Shown: one piece after another, positions 23,229 to 34,797 of the stretch
How positions within the stretch are numbered: the first letter of the stretch is position 1
Layout of the letters: the number at the start of each line of letters is the position of its first letter
NCBI GenBank assembly: GCA_036346395.1
Contig: CM070604.1
Location: forward strand, 39,335,662-39,399,661
Reading direction: 5' to 3'
From: Hsuehochloa calcarea
Lineage: Eukaryota; Streptophyta; Magnoliopsida; Poales; Poaceae
Length of the DNA stretch: 64,000 bases
The notes under the pieces: model-generated
The model's input: the letters and a program-made list of their open reading frames with translations, nothing else
Database searches by the model: none
Told to the model about the DNA's origin: nothing
Program-made: the position numbers and the translations under genes

Positions 23229-25210
23229 TGTTGGACCGAAAAGGCGACTAGAGGGGGGGGGGGTGAATAGGAGCACGCTCACTTTTTCAACCACGATTAG
23301 ATTCAACACAAATTTCACTCCAATAGCTATAGAAGCTATGAAGATCGATATACCAGTACAGCGGAAGACTAGGATTGAATCCAATCAAAACCCCGAAGCA
23401 AAACAACCAAAAACAACCAAAACTTAATTTCCTAAGAGTAGGGCGGTCTGACCTCTACTCAGGGGCGGTCTGACCTCTCCAAGGGGCGGTCCGACCTCTA
23501 GCTAGGGCGGTCTGACCTCCAGCCGATGAACAGTGAAATCAGCCCGAAAAACGAAGTTGCAAATAGGTCTAACTTTTGATCTACAACTCCAAACTTCATG
23601 AAACTTGGAACACACCTTCTCTAGGATGTCAGGAACCTATTCCAATCGAAGATCATGGAGATCCATGGAGAAGTTACGACATTTTTCAGTTTGAGAGATG
23701 GATGGTTCAAAACCGAGTCAAAACGAAAACGTAACCCAAAAACTTGCTCGTGGGTGATTGATGATCAAGATGATCTTAGATGTGTTCCCACATGTCACAG
23801 CAAGCTATATCATGTCAAGAAATCAATCAAAACATGCGAATCAAAGAAAGACTCAAAATCACCAAATAGAGAGAAGAAGGGCAAGAGACACATCTTTGAT
23901 CAAAGCTTTCTTTGGATTGATTGATAGGGTTTGGGTTTCTGACCACTCCATCAATGGAGGACAAAGCTCAATCCAAGAGCACAAGATCAAATCAAAACTC
24001 TCTAGAACCCTAACCTCCACTAATCCTCTCCCTAAGCCAAAACTAGGGTTTCAATAATGATTAAAGGGTTGAAGGGGTGCAGCCACCTCCTCCTCTATTT
24101 ATAGTGGAGACTTAGACCTTCTAGAAGATTAACTCAAATGGGCTCCGTTAAGGCCCAACACAAACGGGTCACACACGCACGCAATTTTAAAGCGCCGTCT
24201 ACAACACCTCTTAACCTAAACCGCTTCTCTTGCGCTGCCTTGCGCCGTGGGTAGGCAAAAGGTCACCAAAGTGATTTTGGTAAGATTACCAAAATACCCT
24301 TCTCGGTCCTTCTCCAAGACCGAGTCCATCTTCGCAAGCACTTCGCATGCTCACACGTGTAGGTTGATCACCGCTCTCTCCATGTCGGCAAGTCTCTCCC
24401 ATCCGGCCCCACCGAAACCACCATGGCACTTGCACCGACTCCGCGCCGCTTGATCAAACCGGCCGACCGAATCGTCTGTTCGGTCATCCTTGTCCATTCT
24501 CGCACCATACTTGATTTCATTGACTCACCCGCATCGCCGATCGCTCGACCTAAGCTCTCCAAGCCTCGTCCGATCATCCTCGCCGTTGACCGTCGTTGAC
24601 CACCAAGCAACTCGCACAACAATAGACAAGCAAATCGAAACCGGAACAAGTTCTTCGCAACTTGACCCACGTTAGTCAAAACATGCATCATGCAACACAT
24701 ATGCATCAAATTCATGACTTTGACCTAACCAGCGAACAACGCCGCCACGACAGAGCGACGTTCAAGTAACAACCGGTCGATCAGCTCGTCGGGCGGCTCG
24801 ATCGCCGACCTGCCGGTCGGACCGCCACCAAAGGCGGTCGACCGCCAGAAGGACTTAGCCAATTTTCAACCCCGAAAATCCAAACCTCTGGAAACTTTAA
24901 ACCAATAGAACTTTTATCGAGACTCCAAAAATTATGGGAGCAAGAACAATGGGATCCCCTCACTTGCCTACACCTCTATTTTTGGCCCACTGCTTTGACC
25001 ACTTTTGTCACGGTAGGTCCGACCGGCGCACATGGCCGGTCCGACCGATTTGGGACCGGTCGGACCGCCGTGCTATGGCGGTCAGATCACCGCCCGTAAA
25101 GTCCGAAGCAGTCAAACTTTGTCGAAAACCCGTGAAACGACAAACCATTAACGCCATTGCCAATTGTCACATCATCCTAAGATCTGGAGCATATCCCCAT
25201 GATATCCACA
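23229..25210 (-). repeat. 3' LTR of Sirevirus D
   Basis: A 1982-bp LTR with ends TGTGGATATCATGG...GGTCCAACA on the minus strand. It includes a G run at about 23255-23265, four spaced copies of GGCGGTCYGACC (23443-23520), and clustered GGTCGGACCG/CGGTCCGACC palindromes (about 24780-24850 and 25015-25085). TATA box at 24095-24103. Small open frames inside (for example 24247-24453) are not genes. Confidence 0.93.
24095..24103 (-). promoter_or_regulatory. TATA box, left LTR of Sirevirus D
   Basis: TATAAATAG followed by AGGAGG on the minus strand; the same box is at 33251-33259 in the 5' LTR. Confidence 0.5.
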
Positions 25211-26966
25211 ATCTCCCCTTGATGAACACATTGGCAATAATCGAAAAATGTAATTTGAAGGTTTGAAAAGTAAAATACTTTCGTTTCGACAAAAGCACAA
25301 CTTGGTCCATAAGCAAGAGAAAGCAATGGAAATGACCAAGTCGGCATCGAATAGCATAGACAAGTGAGATAAGGCAAAAGAAAGCATAAAACTTTGATTT
25401 TAAAAGTCAAAAATCTCACTTAAGGTCCATATGAAAGAACAATTGTTCAATTGACCTTTGATCATTGTGAGGAGTAATAAATGCAATTCAAGTTCGGAAG
25501 AGTCAATAAGACAATAAGAATGCAATTCAAAACTCCCCTCACTATGATCCTCTGTTTTAAAATTTCAAATTCTCCAACTTTCTCCCTTTGTATAAACTTT
25601 CTCCCTTTGTATAAACTTCTCCCCAACATCGAAATATCTTCTCCCCTTTGACAATGGAGTCATCAAGGAATCACGCCTTCCTCTCATCCGAGATAGCAAT
25701 TTGCGAATGAAGAAAGAAGCAAAAGAAGAAGTATGCATGAAGTGCAATGGAGTGGCTTCATTTTTGTATTTTTCAATTTTTGATTACAAGAAGCTTTGGA
25801 GATTACCCAAAAGAACTAGCTAGCATTTCTAATATTGCACAAACAACATATCAAGCCCGATGAGTGCTAGCAAGATCATGGTAAGACATATATATCAAAG
25901 CTAAGCACCAAGGCTCAAAAGTAAAGCAATAGATTTGATCAATTTAAGCAACGCTTCAAATTCAAAGAAGTTCATCAACAGGATCCTAAAGTGAAATTGG
26001 CCATGTCAAAATGTCAAAGTGAGATCAAAAATCTAACAAAGACCACATTAAGAGTCAATCAAGTCCGTATTGAATCATTTTGCTCAATCTTTGTAAACGC
26101 CCATTTGTCAACATTTTCTCATTTGCATTGAATATTGAGGTTGACTAATGATCTAACTTAGTGACAAGATCCTGGACTAGGAGCCATCCACAAACTCATC
26201 CTAAGCTTCGACCAAAAGTTGATTAAAGGTATATCTTAGTAAAGAAGATTCTGGACTAGGAGCCATCCACAAACTCTTTCTAAGCTTCTACCAGTATGAC
26301 AAATCTTGAGGTTCATGTCATTTCGACAAGCAATCCCCATGAGATCGTTCGGATCATCAAACTATCTCCAAGTTCATGTCATTTGACAAGCGGCCTCGTA
26401 AGAATAGTTTGGCACATTTTAAGCATAAGACAATCTTGAATTTTAAATTTTTCACAAGAGCATTTTTAGAATCTCAAGAACACAAAAGCTCAAGTAATGG
26501 TCAATTTTAGATCAAAGAGTTAACAAAGCAATTACGACAGGCCAATGTCACAAAAGGAGCACTAATTGCAACTCGCTAAAACATCCACAAATTGCAATTT
26601 CTTAGTTCGAGTTTGTTTTAAAGTTCTAGCTCATATAGCAAAGACTTAGCTACACATGTAAAAGCATGATAATTCTAGCAAGTCAAAGAACTAGACATGG
26701 CATTGAGCAAGAATTGAAATACTAAAGCTCCAAAGGGTAATAGGCAAAGCTTCATCAATTTTAAAAGATAAGCGTAAAATTTTATATTACAATGCATCTT
26801 TTGGATTTTTCAAACCACTTGAAGTATTTTACATATGAATGCAATATGATACAATGCGATGCAATAAAAGCCTAAAAACCTAAAAAGTTCAAAAGATCAA
26901 CAAGTTCGTAAAAGAACAATAAAAGATCAAAAGAACAAGGTAAGATCGGAAAAGATCGAACTCCCC
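25211..26966 (-). other. Long 3' untranslated region of Sirevirus D
   Basis: 1.75 kb between the pol stop (26967-26969) and the 3' LTR, with no coding frame of note. The primary polypurine tract is at 25211-25220. Between about 25575 and 25655 there are at least four more minus-strand tracts of the type AAAGGGAGAAAGT or AAAGGGGAGAAG. A roughly 60-bp segment beginning GGACTAGGAGCCATCCACAA is duplicated (about 26173 and 26251). No env-like ORF is recognisable. Confidence 0.75.
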
Positions 26967-29900
26967 TCAAACCAACCCATAGGGATAAATTACCCCTAAC
27001 TCGCTTCTTAAGGTGGCAAACCTAGTTGGGTCTAAAGGTTTGGTGAGGATATCACCATTGAGCCTCTGACTCCACTAAGTGTAGCACAATATCACCCTTC
27101 TCGACATGGTCTCTAAGGAAGTGATAGCGAATGTCTATGTGCTTGGTCCTAGAGTGTTGCATGTGGTTCTTAGCAATGTTAATAGCGTAGTGTTATCACG
27201 TAAAAGAGGAACACTAGCAAAATTTAACCCGTAGTCCTTAAGAGTGGATACCATCCACAAAATCGACTACAAACAACTAGCAAGTGACTACATACTCACC
27301 TCGTGAGAGATTGTGCAACAGAGGTGCTTCCTAGAAGACCAAGAAACAAGAGAAGTGCCTAGGAAGTGACAAGTGCCCGAGGTACTCTTCCTATCGCCGA
27401 TGACCCGCAAAATCGTAATCGAAAACCCCGAATGGATAAAGAAGAAGAACAGAGTACCAAATGCCATCTTGGAGGGTAGAGTGTAAATACGAATATGCGC
27501 TTAATCGCTTGGCGATGGGAAGTTCTCGAGACGCTCAAACCTCGCGCAGAGGCATCGTGAAGTGGATGTCCGGTCTTGATGCCGTCAGTAGGAGGAGCCG
27601 ATCATCTTTGCGGTACTCGCGTTGATCCACGGCTTCTCCTTCCTCATCCGATCCAAAGCGATCGAAGTCGCCATGGGAGTGGCGATCGCTTGCGATCACC
27701 CATGTCGAGCGCTTGAGCAGATCCTTAGTATACTTCGTCGATGGATGAAGATCCTTCCTTACATTGCTTGATTTGAAGCCCCGTAAAGTAATTGAGCTCT
27801 CCCATCATGCTCATCTCAAATTCCCTGGACATAGTCTCGTAAAAGCTAGAAACAAGAGCATGAGAAGAACCACCAAAGATAATATCATCAACGTAAATCT
27901 GAGCAAGTAAGAAATCATTGCCACGCCTAAGAATGAACAAGGTCTTGTCTACCTTACCCATCTCAAAATCATTCTTAAGCAAGAAGGTCTTAAGTCTATC
28001 ATACTGTGCTCTAGGGGCTTGTTTAAGACCATACAAGGCTTTGGATAGCTTGAAGACATGATGTGGGTTCTTGGGATTCTCAAAGCACAGGGGTTGCCTA
28101 ACATAAACCTCCTCCTCTATAAAACCATTCGTAAAGGCACTCTTAACATCCATCCGATATAATCTAAAGCCCTTAGAGGCAACAAATGCAAGAAGAATGC
28201 GAATAGCTTCTAGTCTAGCAACAGAGCAAAGGTCTCATCAAAATCTAACCCTCAACTCGGCTAAAACCCCGAGCTACTAACCTAGCCTTGTTTCTAACCA
28301 CGTAACCATCCTCATTTTGTTTGTTTTTGAAGACCAGTGAGTTCCTATAACATTATGACCACTAGGAGGTTCTACTAGGTTCCAAACCTTATTCCTCTCA
28401 AAATTCTCTAACTCCTCATGCATGGCATTGACCCAACTCGAATCGATAAAGCATGTGATATATCGCGGGGTTCAAAAGAAGCTACAAAAGCGTAATGAGA
28501 ATAGAGGTTTGGATCATGATACCGAGCGAGTGACTCGCTCATGGATATTACCTATCATCCGATCCGCGGATGTCGCTTTTGAATGTGAAGTGGCGCACCG
28601 AGAAGAAAGTACCTCTTCGACCTCCGCAGTATCTGCGATGATGAAGATGCAGCAGTGCCTCAACCAAGGCTAAGTAGTCACGGCGGGTTCTTGTGCAGAA
28701 TAGGAATGTCAACAAAGCAGTGGAAGAGTATCATCGAGTCCATCATCATCTTCCTCTACAAATATACTCTCTGTCACTGTGTATCACGAAATATCCGATC
28801 TAGCTCTGTGGCTAGTCTCATCAAAAGTGACATTGCATGTCTCCGAACGAGTTAGTTTCAAAGATTAAAAACTCGAAAACCCTTGAATGAGCGGGATAAC
28901 CCGTAAATAAACCATCAAAAGTTCTTGACTCAAATTTATCTAGATTTCTGTCTTGAGAATAAAACACTTGGATCCAAAGACTCGAAAGTGCGAGCAGAGG
29001 GTTTTCTACAAAACGAAGCTCATAAGGAGTCTTGCCCAAAGACGGTCTCAAAAGACACGATTTGCAATATGGCAAGCAAGAGAAATAGCTTCGCCCAAAA
29101 CCTCCTGAGTGCTATACTCATCTAGCATTGTCCTAGCCATCTCAACTAGAGTCCTGTTCTTCCTTTCCACAACGCCATTTTGTTGAGGGACGTGTGGGAG
29201 GAGAACGATGCTCAATTCCACGCCAAAGACAAAAGGAAGCAAAAGATGCATTCTTGAACTCCGTGCCATTGTCACTGCGGATCGCTCTCAAGGCACTTGG
29301 AAGTTCGAAGCCAAACGAAGAACAAGATCATGATAATGATCAAAAGCTTCATCCTTCAAGTGAGAAAGAACACCCAAGTGTATCTAGAAAATCATCGACT
29401 ATGACAAGAATGTACCATTTTCCACCAATCGACCGAACCTAAGCGGGACCAACAAGATCCATATGAAGCAACCGTCGGTCCCGTCACCATGACCATAGTC
29501 ACCGATGGGTGAGGCGGCAACTTGCTTGCCATGCCTACTGAGCGCACATACAAAGATCCTTGACGGCTTTGAGTTTAGGCAAACCTCTCATGAGCTCAAG
29601 GTTGCTAACTCGCGTCGATGATCAAAACCAATGTGCCCCAAACGACGGTGCAAAGCCGAACTCGGAAGAAGAAGATGAAATTAAGCACTTGAGAGAACCA
29701 AAGAAGAGATTCGGAAAAATCGGCTCCAAAGATCCTAGCAACTCTAGTAATCCCAAAACAAGCTCACCAAATGAATCAAGCACCGACAAGCATTTTTCTT
29801 AAATCTAGTCTCATAGCCATCATCAAGAAGTTGAGAGACGAAAGCAAATTAAACCTTAGCTTGTCCACAAGGGCGACGTCCTTGAGGATGAACTTGTCGC

Positions 29901-30110
29901 TCACCCCGATCGATCCGTGCCTTCAATCCGCCTTGCCTATCATCTCCAAAGGTGATGAATTCATCACCGTCGATCCGCGTGAAGGAGGTGAACCATCTTG
30001 AGTCTCCGGTCATGTGGCGTGAGCAGTGAGTCGATTTAACCACGTGTCCTTCCTCTTTCGCGGTAATCCCGAAAATCAAGGCAGAAGAACAATGTGTCTC
30101 AACATGGGGT
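26967..30110 (-). pseudogene. Sirevirus D pol: protease-integrase-RT-RNase H
   Basis: Minus strand. Protease region near 29849-30079 (CSRHMTGDSRWFTSF, with the DSG motif disturbed by a shift); integrase C-terminal core 28821-29275 (PQQNGVVERKNRTLVEMART, with the catalytic Glu, then LACHIANRVF and KTPYELRF); RT 27725-28153 (MDVKSAFTNGFIEEEVYVRQP, ALYGLKQAPRAQYDRL, active site YVDD codons 27884-27895, GELNYFTGLQI). The RT/RNase H linker (REYRK, TASRPDIHFTM) falls at about 27530-27620, and RNase H ends in ELGVIYPYGLV with TGA at 26967-26969. Many one-base losses break the frame; for example a CAG near 27738 reads CG. Confidence 0.88.
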
Positions 30111-32347
30111 TAGTTAAACAAGACTTGGGAACCCAAAGATTGAGACACATGTCTCAAAGTAGTATGCAAAGCGTAGTGCTATCCTTGATTAAGTTTGAAG
30201 TTCATTATGAGCAATGGTTACTTTAACATAAGAGTTATCCTGTCTAGGAACATGATGATGAGCATGTGACACAAATCCTAAACCAAGTTTCCTCTTTTCT
30301 ACATTACCATGTCTCATAAAAGCTCTAGGTTGATTGAGTGAAATTCTAGCAAAATTTTTCTTATCATTTTCAACCTCCAATGAACTCAACCAAATGTCCA
30401 TTCTTCTTGCAATAGGTGCAATGGTACTTGATACCACTGGGAGAAGCACCCTTTGACTTAATGAAGTTTGGGCAAAACCCAGATTTAAAAGTAGTTTTTG
30501 CGTGTTGGGTTTTAAATTCAACTAACCCATTTTCCAAGACTTGAGTTACTTGGGGCTTAGAATTATCTTGGACAGAGTTGTATCCTAATCCTTGCTTCTT
30601 ATAAGGAGTCTTAGATTTGTCCGTAATCATGTTTAATTGTTTCTTACCTTTAGAAAATTTTTCTAAGGTATCCTTAAGATAAGCATTTTCTTTTCAAGAT
30701 TAACACATGACTCACAAGTTTTGCCTTTAATAGCTCTAGCATATTTTTCCTTATATAAAGCAATTTCAAGTTTAAGAGCGGGACATGAAGCACATGTAGA
30801 AGACTCAATCTTGTTCTTAAGCTTGGCATATTTAGCTCTAATCGCTTCTAAGATATCTTTAACTTCATGTTAGCGCTCAATGCAAAAGAGCAAAGGCTAG
30901 GATCAACGACACAGGAGCAACCAACTTGTCTGGAATCTAAGCATTTTTCACAAGGAGCGATTTAACCTCAACTAACTCGGTCCTAGCATTTTCAAGTTGT
31001 TGCAAAGCAATATCATGAGCGATTGCGCTTAGCAAATTACGAGTGTAGAGCATGGCAGAAGAACATTCATCGATTCAAGAGTCTTAGTATTTGCAAGTTC
31101 TAAAGTCAAATTATCTACTTGAGACTCTAAGTCCTTGTTCCTAGCCATGATATACTCTAACGCCTTATCTCGCTCATGAGTTGCTCAAAGATAGTTTCGC
31201 ATCTATCGGAAAGGACATCATAGGAGAGAGGTACCTCATCGTCGCCGACGCCGTCTGAGTCGGCCATGAAGCAAACGCCGTGAAGTCCTTGGCCTTCCCT
31301 TCTTCTTGTCTTGAGGATCTCCTCCTCCTTGTCATCCTCGCTCCCGAGTCCACATCGCTAAGGATTGTTCCCCAAAAGCGGCAAGAACCCGGTGAGTCGC
31401 TTTGTGAGCTTGGCAAGATCAAATCTTGATTTGTTCCATTGAGGCTTCTTCCAAGTCGGCTTTCCTTCCTTGTGGTTGCTCTTTCCTTTCAACTTGGGGC
31501 GGTTCTTGATGTGATTAAGCTCACCACACTCATAGCAAGTCACGGACCTCCTCTCTTTTTGTTTCTCATATTGTTATAGGCCCGTGTGGCTTTTCTCGAC
31601 TATGAGGGCTAACTCGGCCTCGGGAAGACTCTCAAACTCCTCTTCATGGATTGCGATAAACCCAGAAGTTTAAAATCCGTAAGAAGACTCGGAAGACCCA
31701 TCGAAGCTCTCTTGAGCGGTCCGCTACCAAGGCCATATTTTCCTTCTTGGGATGATCAATCCTCTTGATCTCATGAGTCTTAAGCTTGCTATAGAGAAGC
31801 TCCAAAGTCGATCGAGAGGTTGACGTTCTCCTCAATGGCGGTAGCCTTTATCTCCCACTCCTTGGTGTTGATTGCAGCCAAGAGGTGGGTGGCATTTTCG
31901 CATCGAGAATATTCAATTCCAACGACCTTCATCCGATTAATCACTTTGTTGAAGCGATCGAAAATGTCATCGATGCTCTCTCCGGGATGCATCTCGAATT
32001 TGTTATATTCACGCTTATAGATCGCAGCGCGATTTTCTTGATTTGGGACGAACCTCATGGTAGGTTTCGAGGGTGTTCCAAATCTCGTCTTGCAGCCTCA
32101 AGATTGCAAATTCGATCATACTCCCGCCTACCAAGCCCACCATACAAGAGATTCTTTGCCTTATTGTTGTTAGCCAAGAGGGTTGTTGAAGCGGCGCAGA
32201 ACAACTTCGGGAAGAACGAAAGGGCTCGAACAACCTCCCATATAGCTTGTCCTTCGCTCTCAAGGAAGACTCGCATGCGATTCTTCCAATAGGCATAGTC
32301 GTGCCCATCAAGATATGCGGCTTGGTGGAGTACTTATCCATCGCCAA
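30111..32347 (-). pseudogene. Sirevirus D gag
   Basis: Fragments on the minus strand: capsid region 31789-32347 (FAILRLQDEIWNTLE, then EYNKFEMHPGESIDDIFDRFNKVINRMK), zinc knuckle 31500-31543 (CYECGELNHIKN, last Cys lost to a shift), then a long Ser/Lys-rich spacer and a second finger-like segment YHCTYCKKNGHLVEF near 30370-30430 within 30189-30630. Two zinc-finger areas and a long C-terminal extension are as reported for Sirevirus gag. Frames are interrupted by many small indels. The exact gag/pol boundary is inferred. Confidence 0.75.
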
Positions 32348-32382
32348 GTTCGGTGACGGTTAAGATCAAGATTGAACTAACC

Positions 32383-32394
32383 GGCTCGATACCA
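32383..32394 (-). promoter_or_regulatory. Primer-binding site of Sirevirus D
   Basis: TGGTATCGAGCC on the minus strand, two bases from the 5' LTR end at 32397. It is close to, but not identical with, the TGGTATCAGAGCC initiator-Met consensus used by element B: one base (the A of CAG) is missing, matching the indel pattern described in the findings. Confidence 0.85.
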
Positions 32395-32396
32395 CT

Positions 32397-34371
32397 TGTT
32401 GGACCGAAAAGGCGACTAGAGGGGGTGAATAGAGCACGCCACTTTTTCAACCACGATTAGATTCAACACAAATTTCACTCCAATAGCTATAGAAGCTATG
32501 AAGATCGATATACCAGTACAGCGGAAGACTAGGATTGAATCCAATCAAAACCCCGAAGCAAAACAACCAAAAACAACCAAAACTTAATTTCCTAAGAGTA
32601 GGGCGGTCGACCTCTACTCGGGCGGTCCGACCTCCAAGGGGCGGTCCGAGCCTCTAGCTAGGGCGGTCGACCTCCAGTAGATGAACAAAGTGAAATCACC
32701 AAAAACGAAGTTGCAAATAGGTCTAACTTTTGATCTACAACTCCAAACTTCATGAAACTTGGAACACACCTTCTCTAGGATGTCAGGAACCTATTCCAAT
32801 CGAAGATCATGGAGATCCATGGAGAAGTTACGACATTTTTCAGTTTGAGAGATGGATGGTTCAAAACCGAGTCAAAACGAAAACGTGACCCAAAAACTTG
32901 CTCGTGGGTGATTGATGATCAAGATGATCTTAGATGTGTTCCCACATGTCACAGCAAGCTATATCATGTCAAGAAATCAATCAAAACATGCGAATCAAAG
33001 AAAGACTCAAAATCACCAAATAGAGAGAAGAAGGGCAAAGAGACACATCTTTGATCAAAGCTTTCTTTGGATTGATTGATAGGGTTTGGGTTTACACCAC
33101 TCCATCAATGGAGGACAAAGCTCAATCCAAGAGCACAAGATCAAATCAAAACTCTCTAGAACCCTAACCTCCACTAATCCTCTCCCTAAGCCAAAACTAG
33201 GGTTTCAATAATGATTAAAGGGTTGAAGGGGGTGCAGCCACCTCCCTCCTCTATTTATAGTGGAGACTTAGACCTTCTAGAAGATTAACTCAAATGGGCT
33301 CCGTTAAGGCCCAACACAAGCGGGTCACACACATACGCAATTTAAAGCGCCGTCTACAACACCTCTTAACCTAAACCGCTTCTCTTGCGCCGTCTTGCGC
33401 CGTGGGTAGGCAAAAGGTCACCAAAGTGATTTTGGTAAGATTACCAAAATACCCTTCTCGGTCCTTCTCCAAGACCGAGTCCATCTTCGCGAAGCACTTC
33501 GCATGCTCGCCACGTGTAGGTTGATCACCGCTCTTCCATGTCGGCAAGTCTCTCCCATCCGGCTCCCACCGAAACCACCATGGCACTTGCACCGACTCCC
33601 GCCGCTTGATCAAACCGACCGCACCGAATCGTCTGTTCGGTCATCCTTGTCCATTCTCGCACCATACTTGATTTCATTGACTCACCCGCATCGCCGATCG
33701 CTCGACCTAAGCTCTCCAAGCCTCGTCCGATCATCCTCGCCGTTGACCGTCGTTGACCACCAAGCAACCTGCACAACAATAGACAAGCAAATCGAAACCG
33801 GAACAAGTTCTTCGCAACTTGACCCCGTTAGTCAAAACATGCATCATGCAACACATATGCATCAAACTCATGACTTTGACCTAACCATCGAACAACGCCG
33901 CCACGACAAAGCGACGTTCAAGTAACAACCGGTCGATCCGCCCCTCGGGGCGGTCGACCGGCTGCCTTGCGGTCGGACCGCCGACCAAAGGCGGTCGACC
34001 GCCGAAGGACTTAGCCAATTTTCAACCCCGAAAATCCAAACCTCTGGAAACTTTAAACCAATAGAACTTTTTATCGAGACTCCAAAATTATGGGAGCAAG
34101 AACAATGGGATCCCTCACTTGCCTACACCTCTATTTTTGGCCCACTGTTTTGACCACTTTTGGTCACGGCCGGTCCGGCAAGGCGCACATGGCCGGTCCG
34201 ACCGATTTGGGACCGGTCGGACCGCCGTGCTATGGCGGTCAGACCGCCCGCCCGTAAAGTCCGAGCAGTCTTTGAAACTTTGTCGAAAACCCGTGAAACG
34301 ACAAACCATTAACGCCATTGCCAATTGTCACATCATCCTAAGATCTGGAGCATATCCCCATGATATCCACA
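32397..34371 (-). repeat. 5' LTR of Sirevirus D
   Basis: A 1975-bp LTR, partner of 23229-25210 and almost identical in AT-rich parts. The differences are mostly one-base losses in GGTCTGACC-like words and short GC-rich segments. TATA box at 33251-33259. Confidence 0.93.
33251..33259 (-). promoter_or_regulatory. TATA box, right (5') LTR of Sirevirus D
   Basis: TATAAATAG on the minus strand; it would drive transcription of D. Confidence 0.5.
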
Positions 34372-34376
34372 CTTGT

Positions 34377-34797
34377 TATGTTGAACTTGTTTGTTGAATG
34401 TTTATGTTTAATGTTATCTATAACATTTTCTAGTCTGGATCAACATGTTGCCATAACAAGCATCTTTTATTAATTATCATCTATTATTGCTTGAATGATC
34501 AATTGTGAACTTTGTTCGTCATGGTTCAACAAATAGAGGAAACTCCACCAAAATTTCTAAATTCTCAAATGTGCATAACAATCACTTCTTGAATCTACAT
34601 GCACATATTTAGGAGGAGTTTCGTTTTTTTGTTGATTGACTTTGAATGCAATTATATCTTCATCTCCTTGAACTCTTTCAAGAATTAATTGGAAATCAAA
34701 TGTCAAAACAAGAATATACAACTTGGTGTATATTCAAAAATCTTTCAAATCCTTCATGTTTATTGGATTTGTCATTAATTACCAAAAAGGGAGAGAT
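34377..34797 (+). other. 3' untranslated region of copia E, right of D insertion
   Basis: AT-rich, continues 23067-23228 after the target duplication. It ends in the polypurine tract AAAAAGGGAGAGAT (34783-34797), immediately before the 3' LTR of E. No gene. Confidence 0.65.

Larger units (their letters stand above)
23229..34371 (-). mobile_element. Complete Sirevirus-type Ty1-copia element D
   Basis: An 11,143-bp element with LTRs at 23229-25210 and 32397-34371 and perfect target-site duplication CTTGT (23224-23228; 34372-34376). The primer-binding site is TGGTATCGAGCC, and the polypurine tract AAGGGGAGAT adjoins the left LTR. Minus-strand order is gag, protease, integrase, RT, RNase H, then a 1.75-kb 3' untranslated region with extra polypurine tracts. 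The long 3' region, multiple polypurine tracts, two gag zinc fingers and long LTRs are features described for the Sirevirus genus. It is inserted in another copia element (E). Confidence 0.92.
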
